From an uncultured Oscillospiraceae bacterium (GTDB lineage Bacteria > Bacillota > Clostridia > Oscillospirales > Oscillospiraceae): a stretch of DNA of 25,763 nt. The notes under the pieces were generated by a model. The model searched no databases. It was given only the letters and a program-made list of their open reading frames with translations, and was not told the origin of the DNA. The stretch spans positions 1 through 25,763 of the forward strand of contig CALDMA010000162.1 of NCBI GenBank assembly GCA_937915075.1, given 5' to 3'. This document shows positions 14,698-21,528 of this stretch, piece by piece. Both the position numbers and the translations under genes were made by a program. How positions within the stretch are numbered: position 1 is the stretch's first letter; every line of letters starts with the position of its first letter.

Positions 14698-15060
14698 CCC
14701 TGGGGGGCGGACAACACACAGAAGATCCTTGATGTGCTCGCGGACTACGGCGTGAAGTGTACCTTTTTCGTTGTCGGCAACTGGGCGGATCAGTACCCCG
14801 AGCAGGCCAAGGCCATCGTTGAGAGCGGCAACGAGCTGATGAACCATTCCAATGCGCACGACCACTACAATTCCCTGACCGCAGACCAGATCATCGCGGA
14901 CGTGAACACCTGCAGCGACAAGATCGAGGCGCTCGCCGGCGTTCGCCCTACGCTCATCCGCTGTCCGTTCGGCGAGTACGACGACCATGTGATCTCCGCT
15001 ATCCGCTCCATCGGCATGGAACCCATCCAGTGGGATGTGGAGCGATACCATATGGCTTAA
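14698..15060 (+). pseudogene. Polysaccharide deacetylase (NodB-fold) fragment, truncated at both ends
   Basis: The reading frame from WGADNTQKILDVLADYG through KCTFFVVGNWADQYPEQAK to IGMEPIQWDVE is the central part of a sporulation or cell-wall polysaccharide deacetylase of the PdaA/PdaB type. The metal-binding histidines are present (NHSNAHDHY), and so is the later RCPFGEYDD motif. The first catalytic motif (T/S-FD-A/D) that should come just before WGADN is missing, because the upstream sequence is unrelated. After QWDVE the frame changes to RYHMA and stops, where a true protein continues for about 50-60 residues. There is no start codon with a ribosome site at the fragment's beginning. It is best read as a non-functional copy or leftover from an insertion or deletion. 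Confidence 0.85.
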
Positions 15061-15196
15061 ACCCTTGCAAATGCAAGTGTTTGCCAAGCGTTGCCGCCTT
15101 TGCCAATCAAGTAGAGTTGACCCTAATAGGGACATTACCCATGCGGGGAAGCGAAAAACACGGGAAAATAAGGTCAATACAAGGAGCGGTTGTGTA

Positions 15197-15226
15197 GCAA
15201 ATCAAAATTCGAACAATTTGATTTGC
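15197..15226. repeat. Perfect 10-bp inverted repeat in decayed zone
   Basis: GCAAATCAAA (15197-15206) pairs with TTTGATTTGC (15217-15226), with near-continuous pairing further in except for one bulged A. No T-run follows. It could be the end of an old element or a small structured RNA; nothing further identifies it. Confidence 0.5.
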
Positions 15227-15254
15227 AGGCAGGGGCAGCATCTGCCTTCAGCGT

Positions 15255-15581
15255 ATGCTCGCCCACCTTGAGAAAGAGTGCGAGAGATTCTTACATCGCG
15301 CAAGCACGAGAAATCAAGACCTGATCTATCCTCAAGAAAGCCATCGAGCGTGCCAACGCGCCCCCGGTAACTCTGGTTTCAAAAATGGAAACCTCTCATT
15401 TATCCTCGGTAGCAGAAAAGAACTCCGCTTCGCACGGAATCGGAGTTTTCATGTTCAACTTTCTGCGGAAACCTGAAGTTATTTAAACGATTTAAAGACA
15501 TTTGATCAGGATCGCAACGAGGCTTGCACGAAAACAGACTATAACCAACTCGGTCACTTCATCGAAAAGCTTTACCTTATG
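15255..15581 (+). pseudogene. Frameshifted protein fragments of unknown family
   Basis: Three short frames appear to belong together. One reads MLAHLEKECERF from 15255. A second, after an in-frame stop at 15322-15324, reads SILKKAIERANAPPVTLVSK through GVFMFNFLRKPEVI to a stop at 15484-15486. A third, shifted by one base, reads YLNDLKTFDQDRNEACTKTD and GHFIEKLYLM up to about 15581, where it meets the - strand remnant. The amino-acid make-up is protein-like rather than random, and the frame changes at one point, which suggests a decayed gene. I do not recognise the family. This is a reading from pattern only. Confidence 0.35.
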
Positions 15582-15743
15582 CTAATTCAGCGCCTCCCGG
15601 TACTCCGGACTGTAACGGCGTTCCAGGTTGCGCTATCGGTCCGCCGCGAAGTAGCTGACGGACACCTGTCGCGTCCCGCGCCTGTCCTTTTCGCTCAGAC
15701 ATTTGTCACGCAGAGGGCGGAGTGCGCAATCCCGTTTATCCGC
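15582..15743 (-). pseudogene. Probable transposase C-terminal remnant
   Basis: On the - strand a frame reads LRDKCLSEKDRRGTRQVSVS, then YFAADR, an in-frame TAG, and RNLERRYSPEYREALN with a stop at 15582-15584. The Cys-containing CLSEK segment followed by a basic stretch and SPEYREAL resembles the zinc-finger-like middle or end part of IS1182/DDE-type transposases, recalled from general family appearance rather than a search. It has an internal stop, no start and no inverted-repeat partner that I could find, so it would be inactive. Confidence in the family is low; confidence that it is a broken coding remnant is moderate. Confidence 0.35.
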
Positions 15744-15750
15744 CTATATT

Positions 15751-15801
15751 GCCTGCATAAGCAAAACCACCCGCAGAGCGGGCGGTTTTGCTTATGCAGG
15801 C
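15751..15801. terminator. 51-bp near-perfect palindrome, bidirectional terminator-like
   Basis: Arms of 24 bases with one mismatch (starting GCCTGCATAAGCAAAACC at 15751, ending at 15801) close a three-base AGA loop. The core, AAAACC...GGTTTT around CCCGC/GCGGG, works as a terminator on either strand. The extra GCCTGCATAAGC extension is unusually long. It lies between the transposase-like remnant and the true terminator of the protease gene. Confidence 0.7.
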
Positions 15802-15850
15802 AAAGTTTTATATTTTTCGCGCACGCGTTCAACGCGGTTTTTCTATATAC

Positions 15851-15880
15851 AAAAAGGACGGCTCCGATGAGCCGCCCTTT
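15851..15880 (-). terminator. Terminator of the HtrA-type protease gene
   Basis: On the - strand GGGCGGCTC pairs with GAGCCGTCC around a short ATCG loop, followed by TTTTTG. It is about 25 bases past the protease stop codon. Confidence 0.8.
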
Positions 15881-15903
15881 CCGTATCGCGTATGCTGTTT
15901 TGC

Positions 15904-17316
15904 TCAGGCCGCGTCGCCGCTGTCGGCGGAATAGCTGCTGCCGCCGTAGTAGCCGCCGCCGAAGAAGTCATTGAAGAAGCTCCACGGGTTATAGTAATAG
16001 CCGCCGTTTCCGCCGTTGTTGCCGCCCTGCTGTTGCTGCTGGCTGTTGTCCTGCGCCGTTTCCTGCGTCTGCGGGGTGGCGTCGAAGGTCAGCTCAACGG
16101 TCTGCGTCTGTCCGTCGCGGTAGATGGTGAAGGTCGCGGTGTCGCCGGCGCTGTAGCTCTTCTTGGCCGCGACGAGGTCCTCATAGCTCGTGATGGTCTT
16201 GTCGCCGATCTTGGTAATGACGTCGCCCATCTTCAGCCCCGCTTTCTCCGCCGCGCCGCCTTCATCGACGGAGTAAACGAACACGCCCTCGCTGATGCTG
16301 TAGCGGTACTGCTGGGCCATGGTGGCCGTCAGCGTGCCGGCGGAGATGCCGAGGTAGGGCTTGTTGGTCACATAACCGTTGGTCATAATGTCCTCGACCA
16401 TGGAGATGACATCGTTGATGGGGATGGCAAAGCCGATGCCCTCGACGGTGGTGTTGGAATAGCTCGAATACTTCGCGGACACGATGCCCACGACCTCACC
16501 GTAGCTGTTGAACAGCGGGCCGCCGGAGTTGCCGGGGTTGATGGAGCAGTCGACCTGGATCATGTTGAACGGCGTGCCGTCCACATTGATGGCACGGTTC
16601 ACGCAGGAGACGATGCCCTGCGACATGGAGAAGGTCAGCTCACCGAGCGGGTTGCCGACCGCGGCGACCGCTTCGCCGATCTGGAGCTTACCGGAATCGC
16701 CGAGCAAAACGGGCTGGAAGTCGCTGCCCTCGACCTTGATGACGGCGATGTCGTAGTCCTCGTCGCCGCCGACGATGACGGCATCGTAGGTCGCGCCGTC
16801 ATAGGTCGTCACCTTGACGCTCGTCGCGCCGTCGATGACGTGGTAGTTCGTGAGGATGTAGCCGTCCTTCGTGAGGAAGAAGCCGCTGCCGCTGGCCGCG
16901 GACTCGGTCGTGCGGCCGAAGACGTTCGTCGTGGTGGACACGTTGATGCTCACGACGCTGTTGACGTTGGCGGCGTAGACCTCCGGCATGGTGAGCTGCT
17001 GCTTGCCGTCCACCTTGACCTGCCGGACCTCGGCGACCTGACGGTCGGAGACCTCGATCTGCGTCGAGCCGTGCGCGGAGGTAATGGCGTGGTGCGTGAT
17101 GCCTGCGCCCGCCGCGCCGCCGATGAGCGCGCAGGCGAGCGCCAGCGCGGCGATCTTCAGCCCCAACCGATTCTTTTTCGGCTTCTTCTCCTCCCAGGGG
17201 TCTGCCTTTTCCGCGGTGTTCGGTACCTCGGTGTAGTCCACATCGCGGACGTTCTCCGCCTTGTCGCCCTTGCGGTAGCTGTAATGGTACAGGTTGTTTT
17301 CGTCTTCGTAATACAT
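15904..17316 (-). CDS. HtrA/DegP-type S1C serine protease with PDZ domain
   Basis: This 470-residue membrane-anchored protease handles misfolded proteins on the outside of the cell. The charged cytosolic N-terminus (1-50, ending KKPKKNR) is followed by one membrane helix (about 51-72). The trypsin-like domain carries the triad H159 (TNYHVID), D189 (DYDIAVIKV) and S264 (NPGNSGGPLF). A single PDZ domain covers about 310-412. The last 58 residues are a Gln run, then Gly/Asn- and Tyr/Phe-rich sequence (GGNNGGNGGYYYNPWSFFND and more), not part of the family core. An AAGGAGGCTT site precedes the ATG. It is transcribed alone, with its own terminator, and diverges from the oxidoreductase operon. Confidence 0.95.
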   Translation of the reverse strand: MYYEDENNLYHYSYRKGDKAENVRDVDYTEVPNTAEKADPWEEKKPKKNRLGLKIAALALACALIGGAAGAGITHHAITSAHGSTQIEVSDRQVAEVRQVKVDGKQQLTMPEVYAANVNSVVSINVSTTTNVFGRTTESAASGSGFFLTKDGYILTNYHVIDGATSVKVTTYDGATYDAVIVGGDEDYDIAVIKVEGSDFQPVLLGDSGKLQIGEAVAAVGNPLGELTFSMSQGIVSCVNRAINVDGTPFNMIQVDCSINPGNSGGPLFNSYGEVVGIVSAKYSSYSNTTVEGIGFAIPINDVISMVEDIMTNGYVTNKPYLGISAGTLTATMAQQYRYSISEGVFVYSVDEGGAAEKAGLKMGDVITKIGDKTITSYEDLVAAKKSYSAGDTATFTIYRDGQTQTVELTFDATPQTQETAQDNSQQQQQGGNNGGNGGYYYNPWSFFNDFFGGGYYGGSSYSADSGDAA

Positions 17317-17476
17317 AAATAAGCCTCCTTGCCGTGAAGCGTTTGCTTTCCTTTGGATGCTACTGATAATACCCCTTGTTTATGTCCATTTCGTGAAGTC
17401 GGCGTGTATTTTTTTGAACATTTTTTGAATAGTCGATAAAGAAATTCTGAAGAATGGCCGAATTGGAAAAAATAGC

Positions 17477-17505
17477 TTGCGCGGGACATTCGGATATACT
17501 ACAAT
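17477..17505 (+). promoter_or_regulatory. Promoter of the COG2509/hydroxyacid dehydrogenase/DUF368 operon
   Basis: TTGCGC (17477-17482) and TACAAT (17500-17505) are separated by 17 bases. Transcription would start near 17512, ahead of the AAAGGAG site at 17525. This also argues against the upstream TTG codon at 17477 as a translation start. Confidence 0.6.
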
Positions 17506-17539
17506 AAAGCCGATTTCCCGATGCGAAAGGAGCGCCGCC

Positions 17540-19132
17540 ATGCTGAAGATCGAAGGGCTGAAGCTCGCCCCGGGCGAGAGCGAGACGTTATTATACGAAC
17601 GCGCCGCGGCGGCGCTGCGCATCAAAGCGCCTCTTCCTGCGCTGCACATCCTCCGCCGCAGCATCGACGCGCGCGACGGCGTGACGTTTATTTATACCGT
17701 TTCCGCCGCGCTCGAAAACGAAGAAAGGGTGCTGCGCCGCGCGAGGAACAAAAGCGTCAGCGTCTACGCGCCCGCCTTTTACGAGCTGCCGCCGATGGTT
17801 GCCGCGCCCGCTGTGCGCCCCGTCGTGATCGGCGCGGGCCCCGCGGGACTGTTCGCGGCGCTGGTGCTCGCCCGCTGCGGCGCGCGGCCTATCCTGCTCG
17901 AGCGCGGCGAATGCGTTGAGCGGAGGCGGCGCGACGTCGAGCACTTCTGGGCGGCGGGCGAGCTGAACGAGCGCTCCAACGTCCAGTTCGGCGAGGGCGG
18001 CGCGGGCACGTTTTCCGACGGCAAGCTCAACACCGGCACAAAGGACGTCCGCCACCGATACATCTTAGAGGAGTTTGCCTCGTTCGGCGCGAGCGAGGAT
18101 ATCCTCATCGACGCCAAGCCGCACATCGGCACCGACCGGCTGTATGTCGTGCTGCAGAATCTGCGGCAGGAGTTGCTTTCCCTTGGCGCGGAGGTGCGCT
18201 TCGCTCATCAGGTCACCGGACTGGAGCGGAGGGACGGACGGCTCGCCGCGCTGCGGGTCACGTCTCCCGACGGAACGTATACGCTCCCTGCGGAGCACGC
18301 GGTGCTCGCGGTCGGTCACAGCGCACGCGACACCTTCGCCATGCTGCGCGACGCGGGCATCCCGATGGAGTTGAAGCCCTTTGCCGTGGGTGTGCGCATC
18401 GAGCACCGCCAGAGCGACATGGACGCGCAGCAGTATAAGCAGTACGCGGGCCACCCCTCGCTGCCGCCGACCTCGTACAAGCTCTCGGCCCACACGGCGG
18501 CGGGACGCGGCGTGTTCTCGTTCTGCGTCTGCCCCGGCGGACAGGTCGTCGCCGCGGCAAGCGAAGCGGGCCGCGTGGTCACGAACGGCATGAGCGAGCT
18601 GGCGCGCGACGGCGAAAATATCAACGGCGGGCTGCTCGTCTCCGTTACGCCGGAGGACTTCGGCGGCACGGACGTGCTCGCGGGCGTCGCCTTTCAGCGC
18701 CGGCTGGAGGAGGCTGCCTACGCCCTCGGCGGCGGGGGCTATGCCGCTCCCGCGCAAACGGTCGGCGATTTCCTCGCGCACCGCCCGTCGATCGGACCGG
18801 GGAGAGTCAAGCCGACCTACCGCCCCGCCGTGCGCTGGTGCGACCTGCACGAGTGCCTGCCGGATTTCGTCTGCAAGGCGCTGGAGGAGGCGCTGCCGCT
18901 GCTGGAGAAAAAGCTGCGCGGCTTCGCCGCGCCCGACGCGGTGCTCACCGCGGTCGAGACGCGCTCCAGCTCCCCCGTGCGCATCGTGCGCGACGATACC
19001 TATCAAACCGCTCTGCGCGGGCTCTATCCCTGCGGCGAGGGCGCCGGCTATGCCGGCGGCATTCTCTCCGCCGCGGCGGACGGGATGCGCTGCGCGGAAC
19101 AAATTATAAAGGAGATCACTCAGCATGGCTAA
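17540..19132 (+). CDS. FAD-dependent oxidoreductase, COG2509 type
   Basis: This flavoprotein of about 530 residues belongs to the uncharacterised FAD-dependent dehydrogenase group COG2509. The first 80 or so residues form the small alpha/beta domain usual for the group. FAD-binding VVIGAGPAGLFAALVLARCG begins at 95, then the group's FGEGGAGTFSDGKLNTG, and a C-terminal part with ETRSSSPVRIVRDD and GLYPCGEGAGYAGG that closes on the flavin. An in-frame TTG at 17477 would add 21 residues but overlaps the -35 box. ATG 17540 has AAAGGAG nine bases upstream and starts the conserved domain, so it is chosen. It overlaps the next gene by eight bases. The reaction is not known for this family. Confidence 0.93.
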   Translation: MLKIEGLKLAPGESETLLYERAAAALRIKAPLPALHILRRSIDARDGVTFIYTVSAALENEERVLRRARNKSVSVYAPAFYELPPMVAAPAVRPVVIGAGPAGLFAALVLARCGARPILLERGECVERRRRDVEHFWAAGELNERSNVQFGEGGAGTFSDGKLNTGTKDVRHRYILEEFASFGASEDILIDAKPHIGTDRLYVVLQNLRQELLSLGAEVRFAHQVTGLERRDGRLAALRVTSPDGTYTLPAEHAVLAVGHSARDTFAMLRDAGIPMELKPFAVGVRIEHRQSDMDAQQYKQYAGHPSLPPTSYKLSAHTAAGRGVFSFCVCPGGQVVAAASEAGRVVTNGMSELARDGENINGGLLVSVTPEDFGGTDVLAGVAFQRRLEEAAYALGGGGYAAPAQTVGDFLAHRPSIGPGRVKPTYRPAVRWCDLHECLPDFVCKALEEALPLLEKKLRGFAAPDAVLTAVETRSSSPVRIVRDDTYQTALRGLYPCGEGAGYAGGILSAAADGMRCAEQIIKEITQHG

Positions 19133-20096
19133 AAAGATCGGCGTTATCATCGACTTTCTCAACGACAAATACGAGCGTCAGCTCAACGCGGCGGCAGCCA
19201 GATACGGCTATGAGATCGAATATTTTCCCTCGTCCGCCGCGGCGGTCGGCAATGTGGACGACTGCGAGATCCTCTACGGGCACTGCTCACAGAAGGTCAT
19301 CCGCAGCGCGAAGAGCCTCAAGTGGTATTGCTGCTGCTGGGCGGGCGTGGACCGCTTCTGCGACGAGAGCCTGTATCAGAATCCCGACTGCCGGCTCACC
19401 AACTCCTCCGGCGCCTACGGCACCACCATCTCCGAGCATCTCATCATGGTCTGCCTGATGCTGCTGCGCCGCCAGCCGGAATACACCGAGATCATCCGCG
19501 CGGGCGGCTGGGAAACGCTCCCCGGCGGCATCCGCTCGCTGCATGGCGCGCGCATCACCGTGCTCGGCACGGGCGACATCGGCACGGAGTTTGCCCGCCG
19601 CGCGCAGGCCTTCCAGCCCGCGTGCATCACCGGCGTGCGCCGCACGGTCAGGCCCTCCGACCCGGCGTTCACCTCCATCCATGCCATCGCGGAGCTGGAC
19701 AGCGTCCTGCCCGAAACGGATCTCCTTGTCATGGCGCTACCCTCCACGGCGGAGACCGTGGGCATCCTCTCGCGCGAGCGCATCGCGCTGCTGCCCGACA
19801 GCGCCTTCGTCGTGAACGTCGGCCGCGGCACCGCCATCGACCAGGAGGCGCTCTGCGACGCGCTCAACGCCGGACGGCTCGCCGGCGCGGCACTCGACGT
19901 GGTCGTGCCCGAGCCGCTGCCCGCCGACCATCCGCTGCGCCGCGCGAAAAATCTGCTGCTCACGCCGCACGTCGCGGGCAACATGACGCTCGGCTATACC
20001 TGCGACAAGAGCGTGCAGATGTTCTGTGACGATCTGAAAAACTACGCCGCGGGCCGTCCGCTCGCGCATCTGGTCGACCGGAAGAGAGGCTATTAA
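19125..20096 (+). CDS. D-2-hydroxyacid dehydrogenase
   Basis: This 323-residue NAD(P)-dependent enzyme has VLGTGDIGTEFARRA (nucleotide-binding, about 147-160), the arginine segment VNVGRGTAID, the glutamate in VVPEPLPADHPL and the histidine in TPHVAGNM. Together these form the catalytic set of the family. Two substrate-domain features stand out: the cysteine- and aromatic-rich KWYCCCWAGVDRF in place of the more usual K-x-I-x-x-x-G-x-GVD, and NSSGAYGTTISEHLIM. The start overlaps the stop of the flavoprotein gene (ATGGCTAA at 19125-19132), so translation is likely coupled. Two bases separate its stop from the DUF368 gene. It is only distantly similar to the hydroxyacid dehydrogenase at 5420-6391. 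The substrate is unknown. Confidence 0.9.
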   Translation: MAKKIGVIIDFLNDKYERQLNAAAARYGYEIEYFPSSAAAVGNVDDCEILYGHCSQKVIRSAKSLKWYCCCWAGVDRFCDESLYQNPDCRLTNSSGAYGTTISEHLIMVCLMLLRRQPEYTEIIRAGGWETLPGGIRSLHGARITVLGTGDIGTEFARRAQAFQPACITGVRRTVRPSDPAFTSIHAIAELDSVLPETDLLVMALPSTAETVGILSRERIALLPDSAFVVNVGRGTAIDQEALCDALNAGRLAGAALDVVVPEPLPADHPLRRAKNLLLTPHVAGNMTLGYTCDKSVQMFCDDLKNYAAGRPLAHLVDRKRGY

Positions 20097-20098
20097 AA

Positions 20099-20929
20099 AT
20101 GGGCGTCTCCCTCAAGACGGTCCTGCTGCGGCTGGCGCAGGGCTTCATCATCGGCGCGGGCGGCATCCTGCCGGGCATCTCCGGCGGCGTGCTGTCGGTC
20201 GTCTTCGGCATCTACCGGCCGGTGATGGAGGTGCTCGCGCACCCGCTCGACGCTCTGCGCCGCCACCTTTCCCTCCTGCTGCCGGTCGGCGCCGGCGCGA
20301 TCCTCGGCTTCCTGTGCGGCGGCGGGCTGATCCTCGTGCTGTTTGACCGCTCGGAAAAGCTCGCGACCTGCCTCTTCATCGGCCTCATCCTCGGCACGAT
20401 CCCAAGCCTGTGGGCCGAGGCGGGCGCACAGGGGCGCGGACGCGGCGCGTACCTTTCCTGCGCGGTCAGCTTTCTTGCCCTCTCCGCCGTTTTGCTCTAC
20501 GCGCAGTACGGCGCGTTTTACACGATGCAGGCAAACTTCTTCGGCTTTTTCTTCTGCGGCCTGCTCTGGGGCCTGAGCCTGATCGTGCCGGGCATGACGT
20601 CCTCCTCCATCCTGATGGCGGTCGGGCTGTTCACGCCGATGGCGGAGGGCTTCGCAAGGCTCGACATGGCGGTGATCCTGCCGTGGCTGCTCGGCATGGC
20701 GCTCATCGTGCTGACGCTCGCGCGCGTGGTGAACTGGTGCTTCCGGGCGCATTACCCGCTTTTCTACCACGCCGTGTTCGGCATCGTGCTGGCCTCGACG
20801 GTCGTGATCATCCCGCTGCACTACGACGGCGTGCGCGACGTGCTGACCTGTCTGCTGGCCGCCGCTCTCGGCGCGCTCGCGGCCTACCTCAGCGCGAGGG
20901 TGCAGCCCGCGGAGAACGAAAAGGGATAA
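20099..20929 (+). CDS. DUF368 membrane protein, probable undecaprenyl-phosphate translocase
   Basis: This 276-residue polytopic protein has about eight hydrophobic helices and the two DUF368 repeat motifs: GAGGILPGISGGVLSVVFGI near 19-38 and GLSLIVPGMTSSSILMAVGL near 155-175, each a PG-(I/M)-(S/T) re-entrant element. DUF368 proteins (PopT) were recently shown to return undecaprenyl phosphate, the lipid carrier of wall polymers, across the membrane. This one is assigned by family. It is the last gene of a tight three-gene run and is followed at once by a bidirectional terminator. The link between this carrier and the two upstream redox enzymes is not obvious. Spacing of two bases from the preceding stop suggests co-translation. 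Confidence 0.88.
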   Translation: MGVSLKTVLLRLAQGFIIGAGGILPGISGGVLSVVFGIYRPVMEVLAHPLDALRRHLSLLLPVGAGAILGFLCGGGLILVLFDRSEKLATCLFIGLILGTIPSLWAEAGAQGRGRGAYLSCAVSFLALSAVLLYAQYGAFYTMQANFFGFFFCGLLWGLSLIVPGMTSSSILMAVGLFTPMAEGFARLDMAVILPWLLGMALIVLTLARVVNWCFRAHYPLFYHAVFGIVLASTVVIIPLHYDGVRDVLTCLLAAALGALAAYLSARVQPAENEKG

Positions 20930-20930
20930 A

Positions 20931-20963
20931 AAGAAGGACGCTTTCGCGTCCTTCTTCGTTTTC
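20931..20963. terminator. Bidirectional terminator between DUF368 gene and convergent membrane protein gene
   Basis: AAGAAGGACGC (20931-20941) pairs with GCGTCCTTCTT (20946-20956) around TTTC. CGTTTTC follows on the + strand, and CTTTTTATCC on the - strand. It serves both converging genes. Confidence 0.85.
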
Positions 20964-21480
20964 ATTTTCGCTTCCGCCTTCGGTACAGCCGCGCGAAGCG
21001 GCGCAGCAGCTCGTCGTAGAGAAAGAGCAGCACCGCGCCGAGCGCAAAGGTCGCCGCGATGAGCCAGGGAGCGGTCGCCGCCAGCTCCGCCGTTACCGCG
21101 TCGAGCCGGAACACAAAGACGAGCAGCGCGTACATCGCGCCGACGGCGAGAACGTATAGCCCGAGCTTTGTGAGAAAGCGCAGCGCGCGGCTGCCGATCG
21201 CGTCGAGCCTCGGCTGCACGAGCGGGTAATAGCCCAAAAAGCAGAAGAGCAGCGCGGATTCCTTGTCCGGTCCCAGCAGCAGTCCCAGCAGCGCTGCGGC
21301 AAAAAAGCAGCACCATTGATAGCTTGCGCGGCATTCCTCACGCACGGGCAGCAGGCAGGCCGACGCGAGCAGGGGACAGGCGTAGAGTGCCAGCGGCAGC
21401 ACGCCGCCGAGGAACAGGAACAGCACCGCCAGCGCACCGAGCACGCTCGCGAGCGCCAGCTCCCTCGTCTGTTGTCTCAT
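20962..21480 (-). CDS. Conserved-looking integral membrane protein of unknown function
   Basis: This 172-residue protein has about six hydrophobic helices and a very basic end (RRFARLYRRRKRK), so the C-terminus should be cytosolic. The first helix pair (RELALASVLGALAVLFLFLG and LPLALYACPLLASACLLPVR) is reminiscent of the N-terminus of ECF-transporter S components, but no ligand signature is seen, so this is only a hint. An AGGAGGAG site lies five bases before the ATG. It follows ftsH on the same strand, separated by a terminator-like hairpin that may let some transcription through. No function can be given. Confidence 0.75.
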   Translation of the reverse strand: MRQQTRELALASVLGALAVLFLFLGGVLPLALYACPLLASACLLPVREECRASYQWCCFFAAALLGLLLGPDKESALLFCFLGYYPLVQPRLDAIGSRALRFLTKLGLYVLAVGAMYALLVFVFRLDAVTAELAATAPWLIAATFALGAVLLFLYDELLRRFARLYRRRKRK

Positions 21481-21498
21481 GGGACTCCTCCTTGCGGA

Positions 21499-21524
21499 AA
21501 AGCGCCGCCTGCGGGCGGCGCTTT
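21499..21524 (-). terminator. Terminator after ftsH
   Basis: An 11-bp GC-rich stem (AAAGCGCCGCC / GGCGGCGCTTT) closes a four-base loop five bases past the ftsH stop. TTTT follows on the - strand, just before the ribosome site of the next gene. Confidence 0.75.
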
Positions 21525-21528
21525 CGGT

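Larger units (their letters stand above)
14511..15750. other. Gene-poor zone of decayed fragments
   Basis: About 1.2 kb without an intact gene. It contains a deacetylase fragment (14698-15060), a set of short frameshifted reading frames (15255-15581), a probable transposase tail on the - strand (15582-15743) and several hairpins (14606-14623, 14652-14687, 15197-15226). The base composition is mixed, AT-rich in the middle and GC-rich in the deacetylase piece, as expected from joined remnants of different origin. No ribosome site with an intact long frame was found on either strand. Confidence 0.7.

Noticed and set aside
15197..15226. Chromosome dimer resolution (dif) site
   Set aside because: The arms are a simple inverted repeat and do not resemble the known XerC/XerD half-sites.
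14375..15903. tRNA or known small RNA in the gene-poor zone
   Set aside because: No cloverleaf with a T-loop GTTCAA-type motif and CCA-ready acceptor stem was found on either strand by eye.
15892..17322. A 476-codon open frame on the + strand
   Set aside because: Antisense to the HtrA-type protease, which has a full catalytic triad; composition is low-complexity and it has no known motif.
17477..17539. TTG 17477 as start of the COG2509 gene
   Set aside because: It coincides with the -35 box of a well-spaced promoter, and the added residues have no family counterpart.
20093..21334. A 413-codon open frame on the - strand
   Set aside because: It overlaps the DUF368 gene and the convergent membrane-protein gene, crosses a bidirectional terminator, and consists mostly of Arg, Ala, Asp and His runs.
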